Assembly: GCF_003363755.1 (NCBI RefSeq)
Contig: NZ_CP031396.1
Span: 2,356,001 to 2,420,000, forward strand
DNA length: 64,000 nucleotides
Reading direction: 5' to 3'
Source: Pseudomonas protegens
Lineage (GTDB): Bacteria > Pseudomonadota > Gammaproteobacteria > Pseudomonadales > Pseudomonadaceae
Both the position numbers and the translations under genes were made by a program. Positions 1-9,007 of this stretch are shown piece after piece (the first letter of the stretch is position 1; the number at the start of each line of letters is the position of its first letter). The notes beneath the pieces were generated by a model. That model ran no database searches. It saw only the letters and a list, made by a program, of their open reading frames with translations, and had not been told where the DNA came from.

Positions 1-1
1 C

Positions 2-748
2 CAGGATCAGGTGCTAGAGATCCAGACCATCCTTACCTGGCTCAATCGCGGGGTCGCGGTCAGCCAGGTCAAGCACCTGCTGGACAGTGCCCCCACCGCC
101 AGCGCACCGGCCGAGAATGACTGGCAGCGCCTGCGTCAGACCCTGAGCCTGGCCATCAGCCAATTGGCCGAACGCAAGGTCGACGACACCTTCAACCAGG
201 CCATGGCGCTGTACCCACCCCGCACGCTGTGCGAACACCTGCTGATGCCGCTGCTGGCGGAGCTGGAGCAACACTGGCAGGGCCAGTTCGGCAGCCAGAT
301 GGAACAGGTGTTTTTCTACTCCTGGCTGCGCAGCAAGCTGGGCGCGCGGATCTACCACAACAACCGCCAACTGCAGGGCCCACCGCTGCTGCTGGTCAAC
401 CAGTCGGACCTGGCCCTGGAACCCCATCTGTGGCTGACCGCCTGGCTGGCCAGCAGCGCCGATTGCCCGGTGGAGGTCTTCGACTGGCCACTGCCCGGCG
501 CCGAACTGGCCCTGGCCATCGAACGCCTGCAAGCCCGCGGCCTGCTGCTGTATTCCAGCAAGGCGCTCAATCCTGCGCTGTTGCCCAGGCTGCTCAACGG
601 CATTGCCTGCAAAAAAATCATCGCCGGACCCGCGGTGTGCATCCACCCCGACGACTGGTCCGTATGTATCACTGAAATCGCTGATCTGTACCTGGCCCAG
701 GACCCGATCTCGGCCTGCCAGGCGCTGCTTGAGCGAGGACTCTTTTGA
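2..748 (+). CDS. MerR-family photoregulator, class II LitR-like (5' end cut off)
   Basis: The frame is open from the first bases, so the true start and the N-terminal DNA-binding domain lie upstream. What remains (248 residues) begins in the helix after the winged HTH, around GVAVSQVKHLL, and continues through a domain with the fold pattern of cobalamin-binding MerR sensors (LitR/CarH). The usual B12-binding His motif is not apparent, which is typical of class II LitR proteins of Pseudomonas. Those proteins control photolyase and lipid genes in light (family knowledge). The stop is 13 bases before phrB, so it is probably the first gene of the operon and may control itself. The light role is inferred. 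Confidence 0.75.
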   Translation, partial: QDQVLEIQTILTWLNRGVAVSQVKHLLDSAPTASAPAENDWQRLRQTLSLAISQLAERKVDDTFNQAMALYPPRTLCEHLLMPLLAELEQHWQGQFGSQMEQVFFYSWLRSKLGARIYHNNRQLQGPPLLLVNQSDLALEPHLWLTAWLASSADCPVEVFDWPLPGAELALAIERLQARGLLLYSSKALNPALLPRLLNGIACKKIIAGPAVCIHPDDWSVCITEIADLYLAQDPISACQALLERGLF

Positions 749-761
749 ACCGGGAATCAGC

Positions 762-2207
762 ATGCAATTGATCTGGCTGCGCAGCGACCTGCGCCTACAT
801 GACAACACCGCCCTCTGCGCCGCCACCCAGCGTGGCCCCACCGTGGCCGTGTACCTGCTGAGCCCGGAACAATGGCAAGTCCATGACGATGCCCCCTGCA
901 AGGTCGACTTCTGGCTGCGCAACCTGCAGCACCTGAGCACTGCCCTGGGCCGGCTGAACATTCCTCTGCTGATTCGCAGCGCAGCCACCTGGGACCAGGC
1001 GCCCCACGTCCTGCTGGAACTGTGCCGGCAACTGCAGGTACGCATGCTGCACTTCAACCAGGAGTACGGCATTCACGAGAGCCGCCGCGATGCCGCCGTG
1101 ACCAGGGTCCTGGAAGAAGCCGACATCAGCGTCCAGGGTTACCTCGATCAGTTACTGTTCCAGCCCGGCAGCGTGCTGACCCAGAGCGGCGGCTACTTCC
1201 AGGTGTTCAGCCAGTTCCGCAAGGTCTGCTACAGCCGCTTGCACAGCGCGCTGCCAGCCCTGGTCGCCAGCCCCAAGGCACAATCGCCGCTGTCGATCCA
1301 AGCCGATCCTGTACCCCGCCATATCGATGGCTTCCCACGCCCCAGCCAGTCACTGCGTGACCTGTGGCCGGCAGGTGAAGATCAAGCCCTGGGCCGTCTG
1401 CAACAGTTCACCGACGAGCAGATCGACTACTACCAGAGCGAACGCGACTTCCCGGCCAAGCCCGGCACCAGTCAGCTTTCACCCTACCTCGCCGCCGGGG
1501 TGATCTCGCCCCGCCAGTGCCTGCACGCTGCCTTGCGCTGTAACCAGGGAGAGTTCGAAAGCGGTAATCCCGGGGCCGTCACCTGGATCAACGAACTGCT
1601 GTGGCGCGAGTTCTACAAACACATCCTGGTGGGCTACCCACGGGTTTCCCGGCACCGTGCCTTTCGCCCGGAAACCGAAGCGGTGGCCTGGCGCGACGCC
1701 CCAGAGGAACTCGCCGCCTGGCAGGAAGGCCGCACCGGCCTGCCGATCATCGACGCCGCCATGCGCCAACTGCTGGAAACCGGCTGGATGCACAATCGCC
1801 TGCGGATGGTGGTGGCCATGTTCCTGACCAAGAATCTGTTGATCGACTGGCGCGAGGGTGAGCGTTTCTTCATGCGCCACCTGATCGACGGCGACCTGGC
1901 AGCGAACAATGGCGGCTGGCAGTGGAGCTCCTCCACCGGCACCGACGCCGCGCCCTACTTCCGCATCTTCAACCCTGTAAGCCAGTCGGAACGCTTCGAC
2001 GCCGAAGGACGCTTCATCAAGCACTGGCTGCCACAACTGGCGGGGTTGAACAAAAAAGATATCCACAACCCCGGAGCCATGGGCGGCCTGTTCGCTGTCG
2101 CCGATTACCCGGCGCCTATGGTCAACCTGTCGATGTCCCGGGACCGGGCATTGGCGGCGTTCAAGGCGCTGCCTTCGCGCCAGGATGCGGGAGGCGCCCA
2201 TGAGTGA
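762..2207 (+). CDS. phrB: Deoxyribodipyrimidine photolyase (CPD class I)
   Basis: A 481-residue flavoprotein that uses blue light to split cyclobutane pyrimidine dimers in DNA. The N-terminal photolyase domain starts LIWLRSDLRLHDN. The C-terminal FAD-binding domain carries SPYLAAGVISPRQC, WINELLWREFY, TGLPIIDAAMRQL, WMHNRLRMVVAMFL and GDLAANNGGWQWSSSTGTDA, all hallmarks of class I enzymes. The open frame extends further upstream, but the ATG at 762 gives the usual N-terminus directly before the first beta strand. It overlaps the next gene by 8 bases, so it is co-transcribed with the LitR-like regulator before it. Confidence 0.97.
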   Translation: MQLIWLRSDLRLHDNTALCAATQRGPTVAVYLLSPEQWQVHDDAPCKVDFWLRNLQHLSTALGRLNIPLLIRSAATWDQAPHVLLELCRQLQVRMLHFNQEYGIHESRRDAAVTRVLEEADISVQGYLDQLLFQPGSVLTQSGGYFQVFSQFRKVCYSRLHSALPALVASPKAQSPLSIQADPVPRHIDGFPRPSQSLRDLWPAGEDQALGRLQQFTDEQIDYYQSERDFPAKPGTSQLSPYLAAGVISPRQCLHAALRCNQGEFESGNPGAVTWINELLWREFYKHILVGYPRVSRHRAFRPETEAVAWRDAPEELAAWQEGRTGLPIIDAAMRQLLETGWMHNRLRMVVAMFLTKNLLIDWREGERFFMRHLIDGDLAANNGGWQWSSSTGTDAAPYFRIFNPVSQSERFDAEGRFIKHWLPQLAGLNKKDIHNPGAMGGLFAVADYPAPMVNLSMSRDRALAAFKALPSRQDAGGAHE

Positions 2208-2625
2208 CTTCCTCGACCGCTTCGCCCGGGATTTCGCCAGCCTCGACAAGCACAGCCTGCAACGCCTGGACCAGCTCTACAGCGAGGACATCCAGTTCAC
2301 CGACCCGCTGCACGAGGTCAATGGTCTGCCACGCTTGCGGCATTACTTTGCAGAGCTGTACGCCAACGTCAGCGAACTGCGTTTCGAATTCCACGGTGTC
2401 GACACCTGCACCGAAGGCCAAGGCTATCTGCGCTGGACCATGAGCTACCGCCACCCGCGCCTCAAGGGCGGCCAGATGATCCGGGTTCCCGGCTGCTCGC
2501 ACCTGCACTGGCGCGACGGCAAGGTCTACCGTCATCGGGACTATTTCGACGCCGGTGCCTTGCTCTATGAACATCTGCCGCTACTCGGTGCGGTGATTGC
2601 CTGGTTGAAAAGGAGGCTCGGATGA
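2200..2625 (+). CDS. NTF2-like / SnoaL-fold protein
   Basis: A 141-residue protein with the pattern of the nuclear transport factor 2 superfamily: an N-terminal helix (FLDRFARDFASLD), YSEDIQFTDPLHEVNG, and a curved sheet ending in DGKVYRHRDYFDAGALLYEHLPL. Such proteins are small isomerases, hydrolases or ligand binders; its substrate cannot be read from the sequence. The ATG at 2200 overlaps the phrB stop, and an in-frame ATG at 2185 is less likely. The stop overlaps the next gene by four bases (ATGA). The constant association with photolyase and Cfa-like genes suggests a role in the same lipid or light response. Confidence 0.85.
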   Translation: MSDFLDRFARDFASLDKHSLQRLDQLYSEDIQFTDPLHEVNGLPRLRHYFAELYANVSELRFEFHGVDTCTEGQGYLRWTMSYRHPRLKGGQMIRVPGCSHLHWRDGKVYRHRDYFDAGALLYEHLPLLGAVIAWLKRRLG

Positions 2626-3392
2626 ACCCTGCAATGCCACGGCGGATCTGGCTCACCGGCGCCAGCAGCGGCATCGGTGCGGCGCTGGCCGAAGAACTGC
2701 TCAAGACTGGCGCCCAAGTGGCCGTCAGCGCTCGCTCGCGCGAGCCCCTGGAAGCGCTGGCCCTGCGTTATCCGGGCCGGGTGCTGGTGGTGCCCGGCGA
2801 TCTCACCGACGCCCTGCAGGTGCGCGAGATCGGCAAGCGTATCGCCCAGGCCTGGGGCGCACTGGACACCGCGATCCTCAATGCCGGGACCTGTGAATAC
2901 ATCGAGGTGCAGCACTTTGACGCGACGCTGATCGAGCGCGTGCTGAGCAGCAACCTGCTGTCCGCCAGCTATTGCATCGAGGCTGCTCTACCGCTGTTGC
3001 GCGCCGGCAATCGCCCGCATCTGGTAGGGGTGGCCAGCTCCGTGACCTACCTGCCGCTGCCTCGGGCCGGCGCTTATGGCGCTTCCAAGGCAGCCTTGCG
3101 TTATCTGCTGCAATCCTTGCGCATCGACCTGGCTGCCGAGGGCATTGACGTCACCGTGGTCAGTCCCGGCTTCGTCGATACCCCGCTCACCGCGCGCAAT
3201 GACTTTGCCATGCCCATGAGCTGGCCCGCCGCCAAGGCTGCGCGGCATATCCACAAACGCCTGTCACACCGGGATCTGGAGATCGCTTTCCCCGCCCCGT
3301 TCATCTTTGGCCTCAAGCTGCTGTCCTGGCTGCCCGGCCGCCTGCAACTGGCCATCGCCAAACGCCTGGCCCGCACAGGGAGTGCATCGTGA
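2622..3392 (+). CDS. Short-chain dehydrogenase/reductase
   Basis: A 256-residue NAD(P)-dependent oxidoreductase of the classical SDR type. The cofactor motif TGASSGIG is at residues 12-19, NAG at about 87-89, and the catalytic Ser-Tyr-Lys is S140, Y152 and K156 (YGASK). A hydrophobic C-terminal segment (FIFGLKLLSWLPGRLQLAIA) suggests membrane association and so a lipid-like substrate. It is coupled to both neighbours by four-base overlaps (ATGA upstream, GTGA downstream). The substrate is unknown. A similar SDR lies in the singlet-oxygen-induced gene group of Rhodobacter, from memory. Confidence 0.92.
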   Translation: MNPAMPRRIWLTGASSGIGAALAEELLKTGAQVAVSARSREPLEALALRYPGRVLVVPGDLTDALQVREIGKRIAQAWGALDTAILNAGTCEYIEVQHFDATLIERVLSSNLLSASYCIEAALPLLRAGNRPHLVGVASSVTYLPLPRAGAYGASKAALRYLLQSLRIDLAAEGIDVTVVSPGFVDTPLTARNDFAMPMSWPAAKAARHIHKRLSHRDLEIAFPAPFIFGLKLLSWLPGRLQLAIAKRLARTGSAS

Positions 3393-4636
3393 AAATCGCC
3401 ATTATCGGTAGCGGCATTGCCGGCCTGACCTGCGCCTACGTCCTGAACCGTCGCCATGACATTCGGGTTTATGAGGCCGGCAGCTGGATCGGCGGCCACA
3501 CCCACACCGTGGATGTCAGCCTGAACGGCGAGACCCAGTCTGTGGACACCGGTTTCATCGTCTTCAACGACTGGACTTACCCCAACTTCATCCGCCTGCT
3601 GGGACAGATCGGGGTCAAGTTCAAACCCACCGAGATGAGTTTCTCGGTGTGCGATCCCGCCTCGGGCCTGGAATACAACGGCAACAACCTCAACAGTCTG
3701 TTCGCCCAGCGACGCAATCTGCTATCGCCCGGGTTCTGGGGCATGCTGCGGGACATCCTGAGCTTTAACAAAGCGTCGCTGCTCGATTTGCAGCAACAGC
3801 GGATCGCCGCCGACACCACACTCGGCGACTACCTGAAAAGCCAGGGCTACGGCGAGCGTTTCATCCAGCACTACATCGTGCCCATGGGCTCGGCGATCTG
3901 GTCGATGTCACGGGTGCAGATGTTGGGCTTTCCCCTGCAGTTCTTTGTGCGCTTCTTCAAGAACCATGGCTTGCTGTCGGTGAATAACCGTCCGCAGTGG
4001 TGCGTGATCGAAGGTGGCTCAAGCCGCTACATCGAACCGCTGACCGCCCCGTTCCGCCAGCACATCCGCCTCAACTGCCCGGTGCAACGAGTCGAGCGCG
4101 ACGAGGCTGGCGTGCTGATCCACAGCGCCGCCGGCAGCGAGCGCTTCGACAAGGTGGTGTTCGCCTGCCACAGCGACCAGGCCCTGCAACTGCTGGCCAG
4201 CCCCAGCCAGGCCGAGCGAGAGATTCTCCAGGCCCTGCCCTACGCCGACAACGACGTGGTGCTGCACACCGATACCCGGCTGCTGCCCCGCCGGCGCCTG
4301 GCCTGGGCCAGCTGGAACTACCGCCTGGACGCCAGCGGCGAGAAAGCCGCCGCCGTGACCTACGACATGAACATCCTGCAAGGCCTGAAGAGCGACACCA
4401 CCTTCTGCGTCAGCCTCAACCAGACCGCAGCCATCGATCCGACGCAGATCCTGGCCCGCTTCACTTACGCCCACCCGCAATACAGCCTCGATGCGGTGGC
4501 GGCCCAGGGCCGCTGGAATGAACTGCAAGGCGCCCAGCACAGCTTCTACTGCGGCGCTTACTGGGCCAACGGCTTCCACGAAGACGGCGTGGTCAGCGCC
4601 TTGCGCGTGGCCCAGGCCTTTGGTGAACAACTGTGA
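3389..4636 (+). CDS. FAD-dependent amine-oxidase-like protein (possible fatty acyl desaturase)
   Basis: A 415-residue flavoprotein starting with the Rossmann motif GSGIAG at residues 7-12 followed by a dinucleotide-binding GGHTHTVD region; the layout matches the NAD(P)-binding amine oxidase / phytoene-desaturase-like superfamily. The GTG start overlaps the SDR stop (GTGA). It is followed directly by DUF1365 and a Cfa-like methyltransferase, the same trio found in Alphaproteobacteria, where related proteins take part in furan fatty acid formation. That specific reaction is inference; the sequence alone only supports an FAD oxidoreductase. Confidence 0.88.
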   Translation: MKIAIIGSGIAGLTCAYVLNRRHDIRVYEAGSWIGGHTHTVDVSLNGETQSVDTGFIVFNDWTYPNFIRLLGQIGVKFKPTEMSFSVCDPASGLEYNGNNLNSLFAQRRNLLSPGFWGMLRDILSFNKASLLDLQQQRIAADTTLGDYLKSQGYGERFIQHYIVPMGSAIWSMSRVQMLGFPLQFFVRFFKNHGLLSVNNRPQWCVIEGGSSRYIEPLTAPFRQHIRLNCPVQRVERDEAGVLIHSAAGSERFDKVVFACHSDQALQLLASPSQAEREILQALPYADNDVVLHTDTRLLPRRRLAWASWNYRLDASGEKAAAVTYDMNILQGLKSDTTFCVSLNQTAAIDPTQILARFTYAHPQYSLDAVAAQGRWNELQGAQHSFYCGAYWANGFHEDGVVSALRVAQAFGEQL

Positions 4637-5448
4637 ACAGCGCCCTGTACAGCGGCTGGATCAGCCACCGGCGCTTTGCCCCCAAGGGCCATGCCTTCCG
4701 CTATCGGATCGGCCTCTTGTACCTGGACCTGGACGAGCAGGAATCGGTGCTGGGACTCTCGCCCCTGGCGGGCCGCAGCCGTTTCGCCCCCTTCGCCTTC
4801 CGCGAAAGCGATTACCTGAAAGACTTCACCGGCCAGGGCATGCGCCTGATCGACGCGGTACGCCAGCAAGTGGCCGCGGCCATCGGCCATGTGCCGGGCG
4901 GCGCGGTGCGCCTGTTGACCCAGGTGCGCAGCTGGGGCCTGGCGTTCAATCCGGTGAGTTTCTTCTACTGCTTCGAGGCCGACGGGCAACTGGCGGCGAT
5001 TCTCTGCGAGGTCACCAACACCCCCTGGCGCGAGCGCTACCACTATGTACTGCCAGCCCGCCCAGACAGTGCCTCGGCGCCCGAGCACCAGCACTTCGCC
5101 GTGGCCAAGGCCTTTCACGTGTCACCGTTCCTGCCCCGGGACCTTGAGTACCGCATGAGCTTCAGCCCACCAGCCGAGCGGCTCGGGGTGCACATGGCCG
5201 ACTGGCAGGGTGATCTGAAGGTATTCGACGCCACCCTCAGCCTGCAGCGCCAGGCCCTGGATCGCCGCAGCCTGCACCAGTACCTGCGCAGTTTTCCATG
5301 GATGACCGCCAAGACCTGCCTGGCCATCTACTGGCAGGCCCTGCGCCTGACCGCCAAGGGCATCACCTTCTTTCCCCATGAGGCCGCCGACGGCGCCTAT
5401 CGCACAGCCGCTGTACAACCCAAGGATCGCCGCCATGAAATCCTCTAG
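4633..5448 (+). CDS. DUF1365 family protein
   Basis: A 271-residue protein of the DUF1365 family, recognised by its N-terminus (LYSGWISHRRFAPKGHAFRYR), LLTQVRSWGLAFNPVSFFYCF and HVSPFLPRDLEYRMSF. No biochemical activity is firmly assigned to the family, but it travels almost always with the amine-oxidase-like protein before it and a Cfa-like methyltransferase after it. The GTG start overlaps the upstream stop (GTGA), and its 3' end overlaps cfa by 14 bases, so translation is probably coupled. No signal peptide is obvious; a cytoplasmic or membrane-surface role in lipid modification is likely. Confidence 0.9.
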   Translation: MNSALYSGWISHRRFAPKGHAFRYRIGLLYLDLDEQESVLGLSPLAGRSRFAPFAFRESDYLKDFTGQGMRLIDAVRQQVAAAIGHVPGGAVRLLTQVRSWGLAFNPVSFFYCFEADGQLAAILCEVTNTPWRERYHYVLPARPDSASAPEHQHFAVAKAFHVSPFLPRDLEYRMSFSPPAERLGVHMADWQGDLKVFDATLSLQRQALDRRSLHQYLRSFPWMTAKTCLAIYWQALRLTAKGITFFPHEAADGAYRTAAVQPKDRRHEIL

Positions 5449-6706
5449 CGTATCGGCCAGAACTACCCTGTTCAGCACCCACAGCCTGACCGCCAACCTG
5501 TTGCGTCGCGGCGTGCTGCGGCAATTGGCGCACCTCAAGCACGGCCAACTGCTGGTCATCGAAAACGCCGAGCGCCTGGTCTTCGGCGACCGCACGGCAG
5601 CCTTGGTGGGTGAGATCCATATCCACGACAGCAGCGCCTGGGGCCTGGTGGCCAGCAGCGGCTCGATCGGTGCCGGCGAAGCGTTCATCCACGGCTACTG
5701 GAGCACCCCGGACCTGACGGCGGTGATCCGCGTCTTCGTCAGCAACCTGGACGTGCTGGATGCCATGGAAGGCGGCCTGGCGCGACTCGGCCGGCCGTTG
5801 GTACGCGGCCTGCACTGGCTCAATCGCAACACGCGCAAGGGCTCGCAGAAGAACATCGCCGCCCATTACGACCTCGGCAATGAGCTGTTCGAGCAGTTTC
5901 TCGACCCCACGATGATGTATTCGGCCGCGCAATTTCGCAGCGAGGACGACAGCCTGGAGCAGGCCCAGTTGAACAAACTGGAGCGCATCTGCCAGAAACT
6001 CGCGCTCAAGCCCGAGGATCACCTGCTGGAGATCGGCACCGGCTGGGGCAGCATGGCGCTGTATGCGGCGCAGAACTACGGGTGCCGCGTGACCACCACC
6101 ACCTTGTCCAAGGAACAGTTCGCCTATACCCGCCAGCGCATCGACGCCGCCGGCCTGCAGGACCGGGTGACCCTGTTGCTGGAGGACTATCGCGACCTGG
6201 ACGGGCATTACGACAAGTTGGTGTCCATCGAAATGATCGAAGCCGTGGGCCACCGCTTTCTGCCCACCTACTTCCAGCAGTGCGCGAAGTTGCTCAAAAG
6301 CAACGGCCTGATGCTGCTGCAAGCCATCACCATCCGTGACCAGCGCTATGAACAGGCGAAGAACGGCGTGGACTTCATCCAGCGCTACATCTTCCCCGGC
6401 GGCGCCCTGCCCAGCGTGCACAAGATGCTCGAAGTGGTCAGCCGCGACACCGACATGAACCTGCTGCACATGGAGGATTTCGGCCTGCACTACGCCCGCA
6501 CCCTGCGCCTGTGGCACGAGAACTTCCGCCGCGCCCACGGCCGCCTGAGCGAGCTGGGCTATGACGCGTACTTCCTGCGCCTGTGGGAGTTCTACCTGTG
6601 CTACTGCGAAGGCGGCTTCCTGGAGCGCAGCATCGGCACCGCGCAGATGCTCCTGGCCAAACCCTCGGCAGTGCCACAACCTTTGCTGGGCCGTTTCGAT
6701 GCGTAA
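5435..6706 (+). CDS. cfa: Cyclopropane-fatty-acyl-phospholipid synthase family methyltransferase
   Basis: A 423-residue SAM-dependent methyltransferase that acts on double bonds of membrane phospholipid acyl chains. The SAM motif EIGTGWG is at residues 199-205. Other family landmarks are NIAAHYDLGNELFEQFLD, MYSAAQF, KLVSIEMIEAVGHRF and HYARTLRLWHENF. The ATG at 5435 lies inside the end of the DUF1365 gene. The genetic setting (amine oxidase, DUF1365, SDR, photolyase) differs from that of stand-alone stationary-phase Cfa genes, so the product may be a methylated or furan-type acyl chain rather than a plain cyclopropane. This alternative is inferred. Confidence 0.92.
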   Translation: MKSSSVSARTTLFSTHSLTANLLRRGVLRQLAHLKHGQLLVIENAERLVFGDRTAALVGEIHIHDSSAWGLVASSGSIGAGEAFIHGYWSTPDLTAVIRVFVSNLDVLDAMEGGLARLGRPLVRGLHWLNRNTRKGSQKNIAAHYDLGNELFEQFLDPTMMYSAAQFRSEDDSLEQAQLNKLERICQKLALKPEDHLLEIGTGWGSMALYAAQNYGCRVTTTTLSKEQFAYTRQRIDAAGLQDRVTLLLEDYRDLDGHYDKLVSIEMIEAVGHRFLPTYFQQCAKLLKSNGLMLLQAITIRDQRYEQAKNGVDFIQRYIFPGGALPSVHKMLEVVSRDTDMNLLHMEDFGLHYARTLRLWHENFRRAHGRLSELGYDAYFLRLWEFYLCYCEGGFLERSIGTAQMLLAKPSAVPQPLLGRFDA

Positions 6707-7214
6707 GCAACTGGCCAACGCCCTGCTGTTCCAGCTGGGCTGGTTCATCTGCGTGCTGTCTGGCGACAGCGCCTGGCTGCTGCTGGGGGTGGCGATCCTG
6801 CTGGCGCATTTTCGCTGGATCGGCAGTTGGGCCGGAGAAAGTCGGATGATTGTCGGCGTCGCCCTGATCGGCATCACGCTGGACAGCTTCCTGCACTGGC
6901 TGGGGGTGTTTCAGTTCCAGCAAGTAAGCCTGCTGATTCCCCTATGGCTGATGCTGCTCTGGATCTTGCTGGGCACCACCCTGCGCCACTGCCTGGCATG
7001 GACGGCACGTCCCTGGTGGTTGGCCAGTGTGCTCGGGGCGCTGTGCGGACCACTGTCCTATTACGCCGGCGGCCGCTTGGCCGGAGTGACCTTTGCCTAT
7101 GGCCTGTGGCCGACCATGCTGGGGCTGGGCCTGCTCTGGGGAGTACTGCTACCGCTGTTTCACGTGCTTGCGCGTCCTACTGAAGAAGCACCGCAACCGG
7201 CCCCTCAGGACTGA
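6699..7214 (+). CDS. DUF2878 family inner-membrane protein
   Basis: A 171-residue, very hydrophobic protein with about five membrane segments, for example LLFQLGWFICVLSG, SAWLLLGVAILLAHF, LLIPLWLMLLWILLG and LGLGLLWGVLLPLFHVL. It matches the DUF2878 pattern, whose function is unknown. The ATG at 6699 overlaps the end of cfa, making this the last gene of the operon. A hairpin follows at 7223-7243. A role in handling the modified lipids made by the upstream genes is possible but only an inference from position. Confidence 0.85.
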   Translation: MRKQLANALLFQLGWFICVLSGDSAWLLLGVAILLAHFRWIGSWAGESRMIVGVALIGITLDSFLHWLGVFQFQQVSLLIPLWLMLLWILLGTTLRHCLAWTARPWWLASVLGALCGPLSYYAGGRLAGVTFAYGLWPTMLGLGLLWGVLLPLFHVLARPTEEAPQPAPQD

Positions 7215-7222
7215 GCGTCCGT

Positions 7223-7243
7223 CAGGGCTCTCACACAGCCCTG
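7223..7243 (+). terminator. Hairpin at the end of the photolyase-cfa operon
   Basis: A perfect 7-base inverted repeat (CAGGGCT / AGCCCTG) with a 7-base loop lies just after the DUF2878 stop. It has no T-run, so it is a weak or factor-assisted terminator candidate. Confidence 0.4.
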
Positions 7244-7268
7244 GCCCACTGCCTTACACTGCGCGCCT

Positions 7269-7574
7269 ATGACTAACATCCCCGTTACCCCCATCCCCGA
7301 ACCGGCCATCAGTTGCTCGACCTGCGCCGCCTGCTGCTGCCAGCTGGAAGTGATGCTGATCACCGACACCGGGGTGCCCGAACGCTTCATCGACACCGAC
7401 GACTGGGGCGGCGAGGTCATGCGCCGTCTGGACGACGGCTGGTGCGCGGCCCTGGACCGCGACAGCATGCGCTGCAGCATCTATGAGCTGCGGCCACTGA
7501 TCTGTCGCGAGTTCGAGCTGGGAGAGGCCGATTGCCTGAGCGAACGCCGGGGAATCGCCACGGCGTATCGCTGA
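7269..7574 (+). CDS. YkgJ-type cysteine cluster protein
   Basis: A 101-residue protein with a dense N-terminal cysteine group (CSTCAACCC, Cys 16, 19, 22-24) and later WCAAL, MRCSIYE, RPLICREFELG and ADCL cysteines. This is the pattern of the UPF0153/YkgJ family of presumed metal (zinc or iron-sulfur) binding proteins. Its function is unknown. It stands alone between the cfa operon and the convergent pagL gene. The start ATG at 7269 gives a conventional short N-terminus before the cluster. Confidence 0.85.
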   Translation: MTNIPVTPIPEPAISCSTCAACCCQLEVMLITDTGVPERFIDTDDWGGEVMRRLDDGWCAALDRDSMRCSIYELRPLICREFELGEADCLSERRGIATAYR

Positions 7575-7582
7575 TACCGGTC

Positions 7583-8101
7583 TCAGAGCGGCATCGTGTA
7601 ATGCAGCGCGTAGCTTTCGATACCGTCGTTGGGGGTTTGAATCCCGGCGTTGGAGTAATGGGTGGCGCGGATCCCGACTTCATGCCCGCCGGCGAAACGC
7701 AGGCCGAAACCGATGCGGTCTTCGAACTGGAAGGATGAGCCGAGCTTGTTGTCTTCGACCTCGGTGTGGGCAAAGGCCGCCACCCCGATCCCCGCCTCGA
7801 TGTAAGGCTTGACGCTGGCCCCGGCGAACTCATAGACCAGCACCGGCGAGAACGACAGGCTGTGATTGCTCGATTTCTTGTCGCCATCCCAATAGGTGTA
7901 GGCGCCGCTCCAGTACCCGGTCAGGCGACCGACATCACTCTGCAGCCAGCTCTTGTCCCAATCCCATTGCATACCCAGGCGGTAGGTCTGGGTCGAATCG
8001 CCGGTTTGTCCCACGGAGAACTCGACTCCGGCTGCCTGCGCGGAAAAACTGTGCCCCAACAACCCGGCCGCCAGCGCGGCCAAACACAACAGTCGCTTCA
8101 T
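7583..8101 (-). CDS. pagL: Lipid A 3-O-deacylase
   Basis: A 172-residue outer-membrane beta-barrel enzyme that removes the 3-O-linked acyl chain of lipid A. A signal peptide occupies residues 1-23 (LLCLAALAAGLLGHSFSAQA). The family catalytic residues are present as H148 and S150 in the THYSNAGI motif and E162 in NDGIES. The protein ends in the aromatic-rich strand YALHYTMPL, typical of barrels. Length agrees closely with P. aeruginosa PagL. It is transcribed alone, convergent to the YkgJ gene, with its own upstream region at 8102-8215. In other Pseudomonas, lipid A remodelling responds to envelope signals, but no operator could be recognised here. Confidence 0.93.
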   Translation of the reverse strand: MKRLLCLAALAAGLLGHSFSAQAAGVEFSVGQTGDSTQTYRLGMQWDWDKSWLQSDVGRLTGYWSGAYTYWDGDKKSSNHSLSFSPVLVYEFAGASVKPYIEAGIGVAAFAHTEVEDNKLGSSFQFEDRIGFGLRFAGGHEVGIRATHYSNAGIQTPNDGIESYALHYTMPL

Positions 8102-8215
8102 CAGGAACGTCCTTTTTCAACGGTTACCTATGGTCTTGTACAACCTTCTGGAAAAGTTATAGAAGCCCGCGCGCGCTCGGAAGTTCAGCTACGGTCGAGG
8201 GTTTTTCAGGTTTTT

Positions 8216-9007
8216 TCACAACTCGAAACGCTGAACGCTCGCAGGACCTTTCCACAAAAGCGGCAACACCTGGACAAAGTGCGGGACGTCGCCGCTGGTC
8301 CAGAAACGAGTCTCCCGGGCCGGGCCCCGGGCCCGTAGCTCGCCCTCGTCCAAGAGGCGTTGCAACTGCCGGGCAACGGCGCCGCCCGTGTCGATCAGGC
8401 TGATGTGGGCCGGCAGCATCTGCAGCAGCACCGGCTTGAGAAACGGATAGTGGGTGCACCCCAGGATGATGGTGTCGCAGCCGGCCACCAGCAGCGGTTC
8501 GACATAACCCTGCAACAGTTGCCGTAGGGCGCTGCTGTCGAGGTCGCCGTTTTCGATCATTTCCACCAGGCCGGGACAGGGCTGGGTGACCACCTTCACA
8601 TCCGCGGCGAAGCGATCGAGCAGGGCAGCGAACTTGGCACTCTGCAAGGTGCCGGTGGTGGCCAGCACCCCGACCACCCCGCTGCGGGTCGCCGCCGCGG
8701 CGGGCTTGACCGCAGGCTCCATGCCGACGATGGGCCAGTCCGGGTAATCGCGGCGCAGATCGGCCACTCCGGCCACGGTGGCGGTGTTGCAGGCCAGGAC
8801 CAGGGCCTTGGCGCCCTGTTCGCGGAAGTAGCGCGCCATCAGGGCACAACGCTGGCGAATGAACTCCGGGGTCTTTTCGCCGTAGGGAATATGCCCGCAA
8901 TCGCCAAAGTACAGCAGTGATTCGTTGGGCAGCAGGCGCTGTATTTCCGCCAGTACCGACAGACCGCCAACACCGGAATCGAACACCGCAACGGGCGCTT
9001 CACTCAT
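8216..9007 (-). CDS. murI: Glutamate racemase
   Basis: A 263-residue cofactor-independent racemase making D-glutamate for peptidoglycan. The two catalytic cysteines are C73 (LACNTA) and C184 (GCTHYP); the N-terminal [12 protein letters not shown] and [11 protein letters not shown] motifs are present. The open frame continues upstream, but the ATG at 9007, which overlaps the moeB stop by 8 bases, gives the normal N-terminus. It is the last gene of the hemA-prfA-prmC-moeB-murI run. An octet of hydrophobic C-terminal residues before the stop is normal for the family. Confidence 0.97.
   Translation of the reverse strand: MSEAPVAVFDSGVGGLSVLAEIQRLLPNESLLYFGDCGHIPYGEKTPEFIRQRCALMARYFREQGAKALVLACNTATVAGVADLRRDYPDWPIVGMEPAVKPAAAATRSGVVGVLATTGTLQSAKFAALLDRFAADVKVVTQPCPGLVEMIENGDLDSSALRQLLQGYVEPLLVAGCDTIILGCTHYPFLKPVLLQMLPAHISLIDTGGAVARQLQRLLDEGELRARGPARETRFWTSGDVPHFVQVLPLLWKGPASVQRFEL

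Noticed and set aside
5363..6877. 504-codon minus-strand frame opposite cfa
   Set aside because: Lies across the well supported cfa and DUF2878 genes and reads as Gln/Ala/Val-rich shadow sequence.
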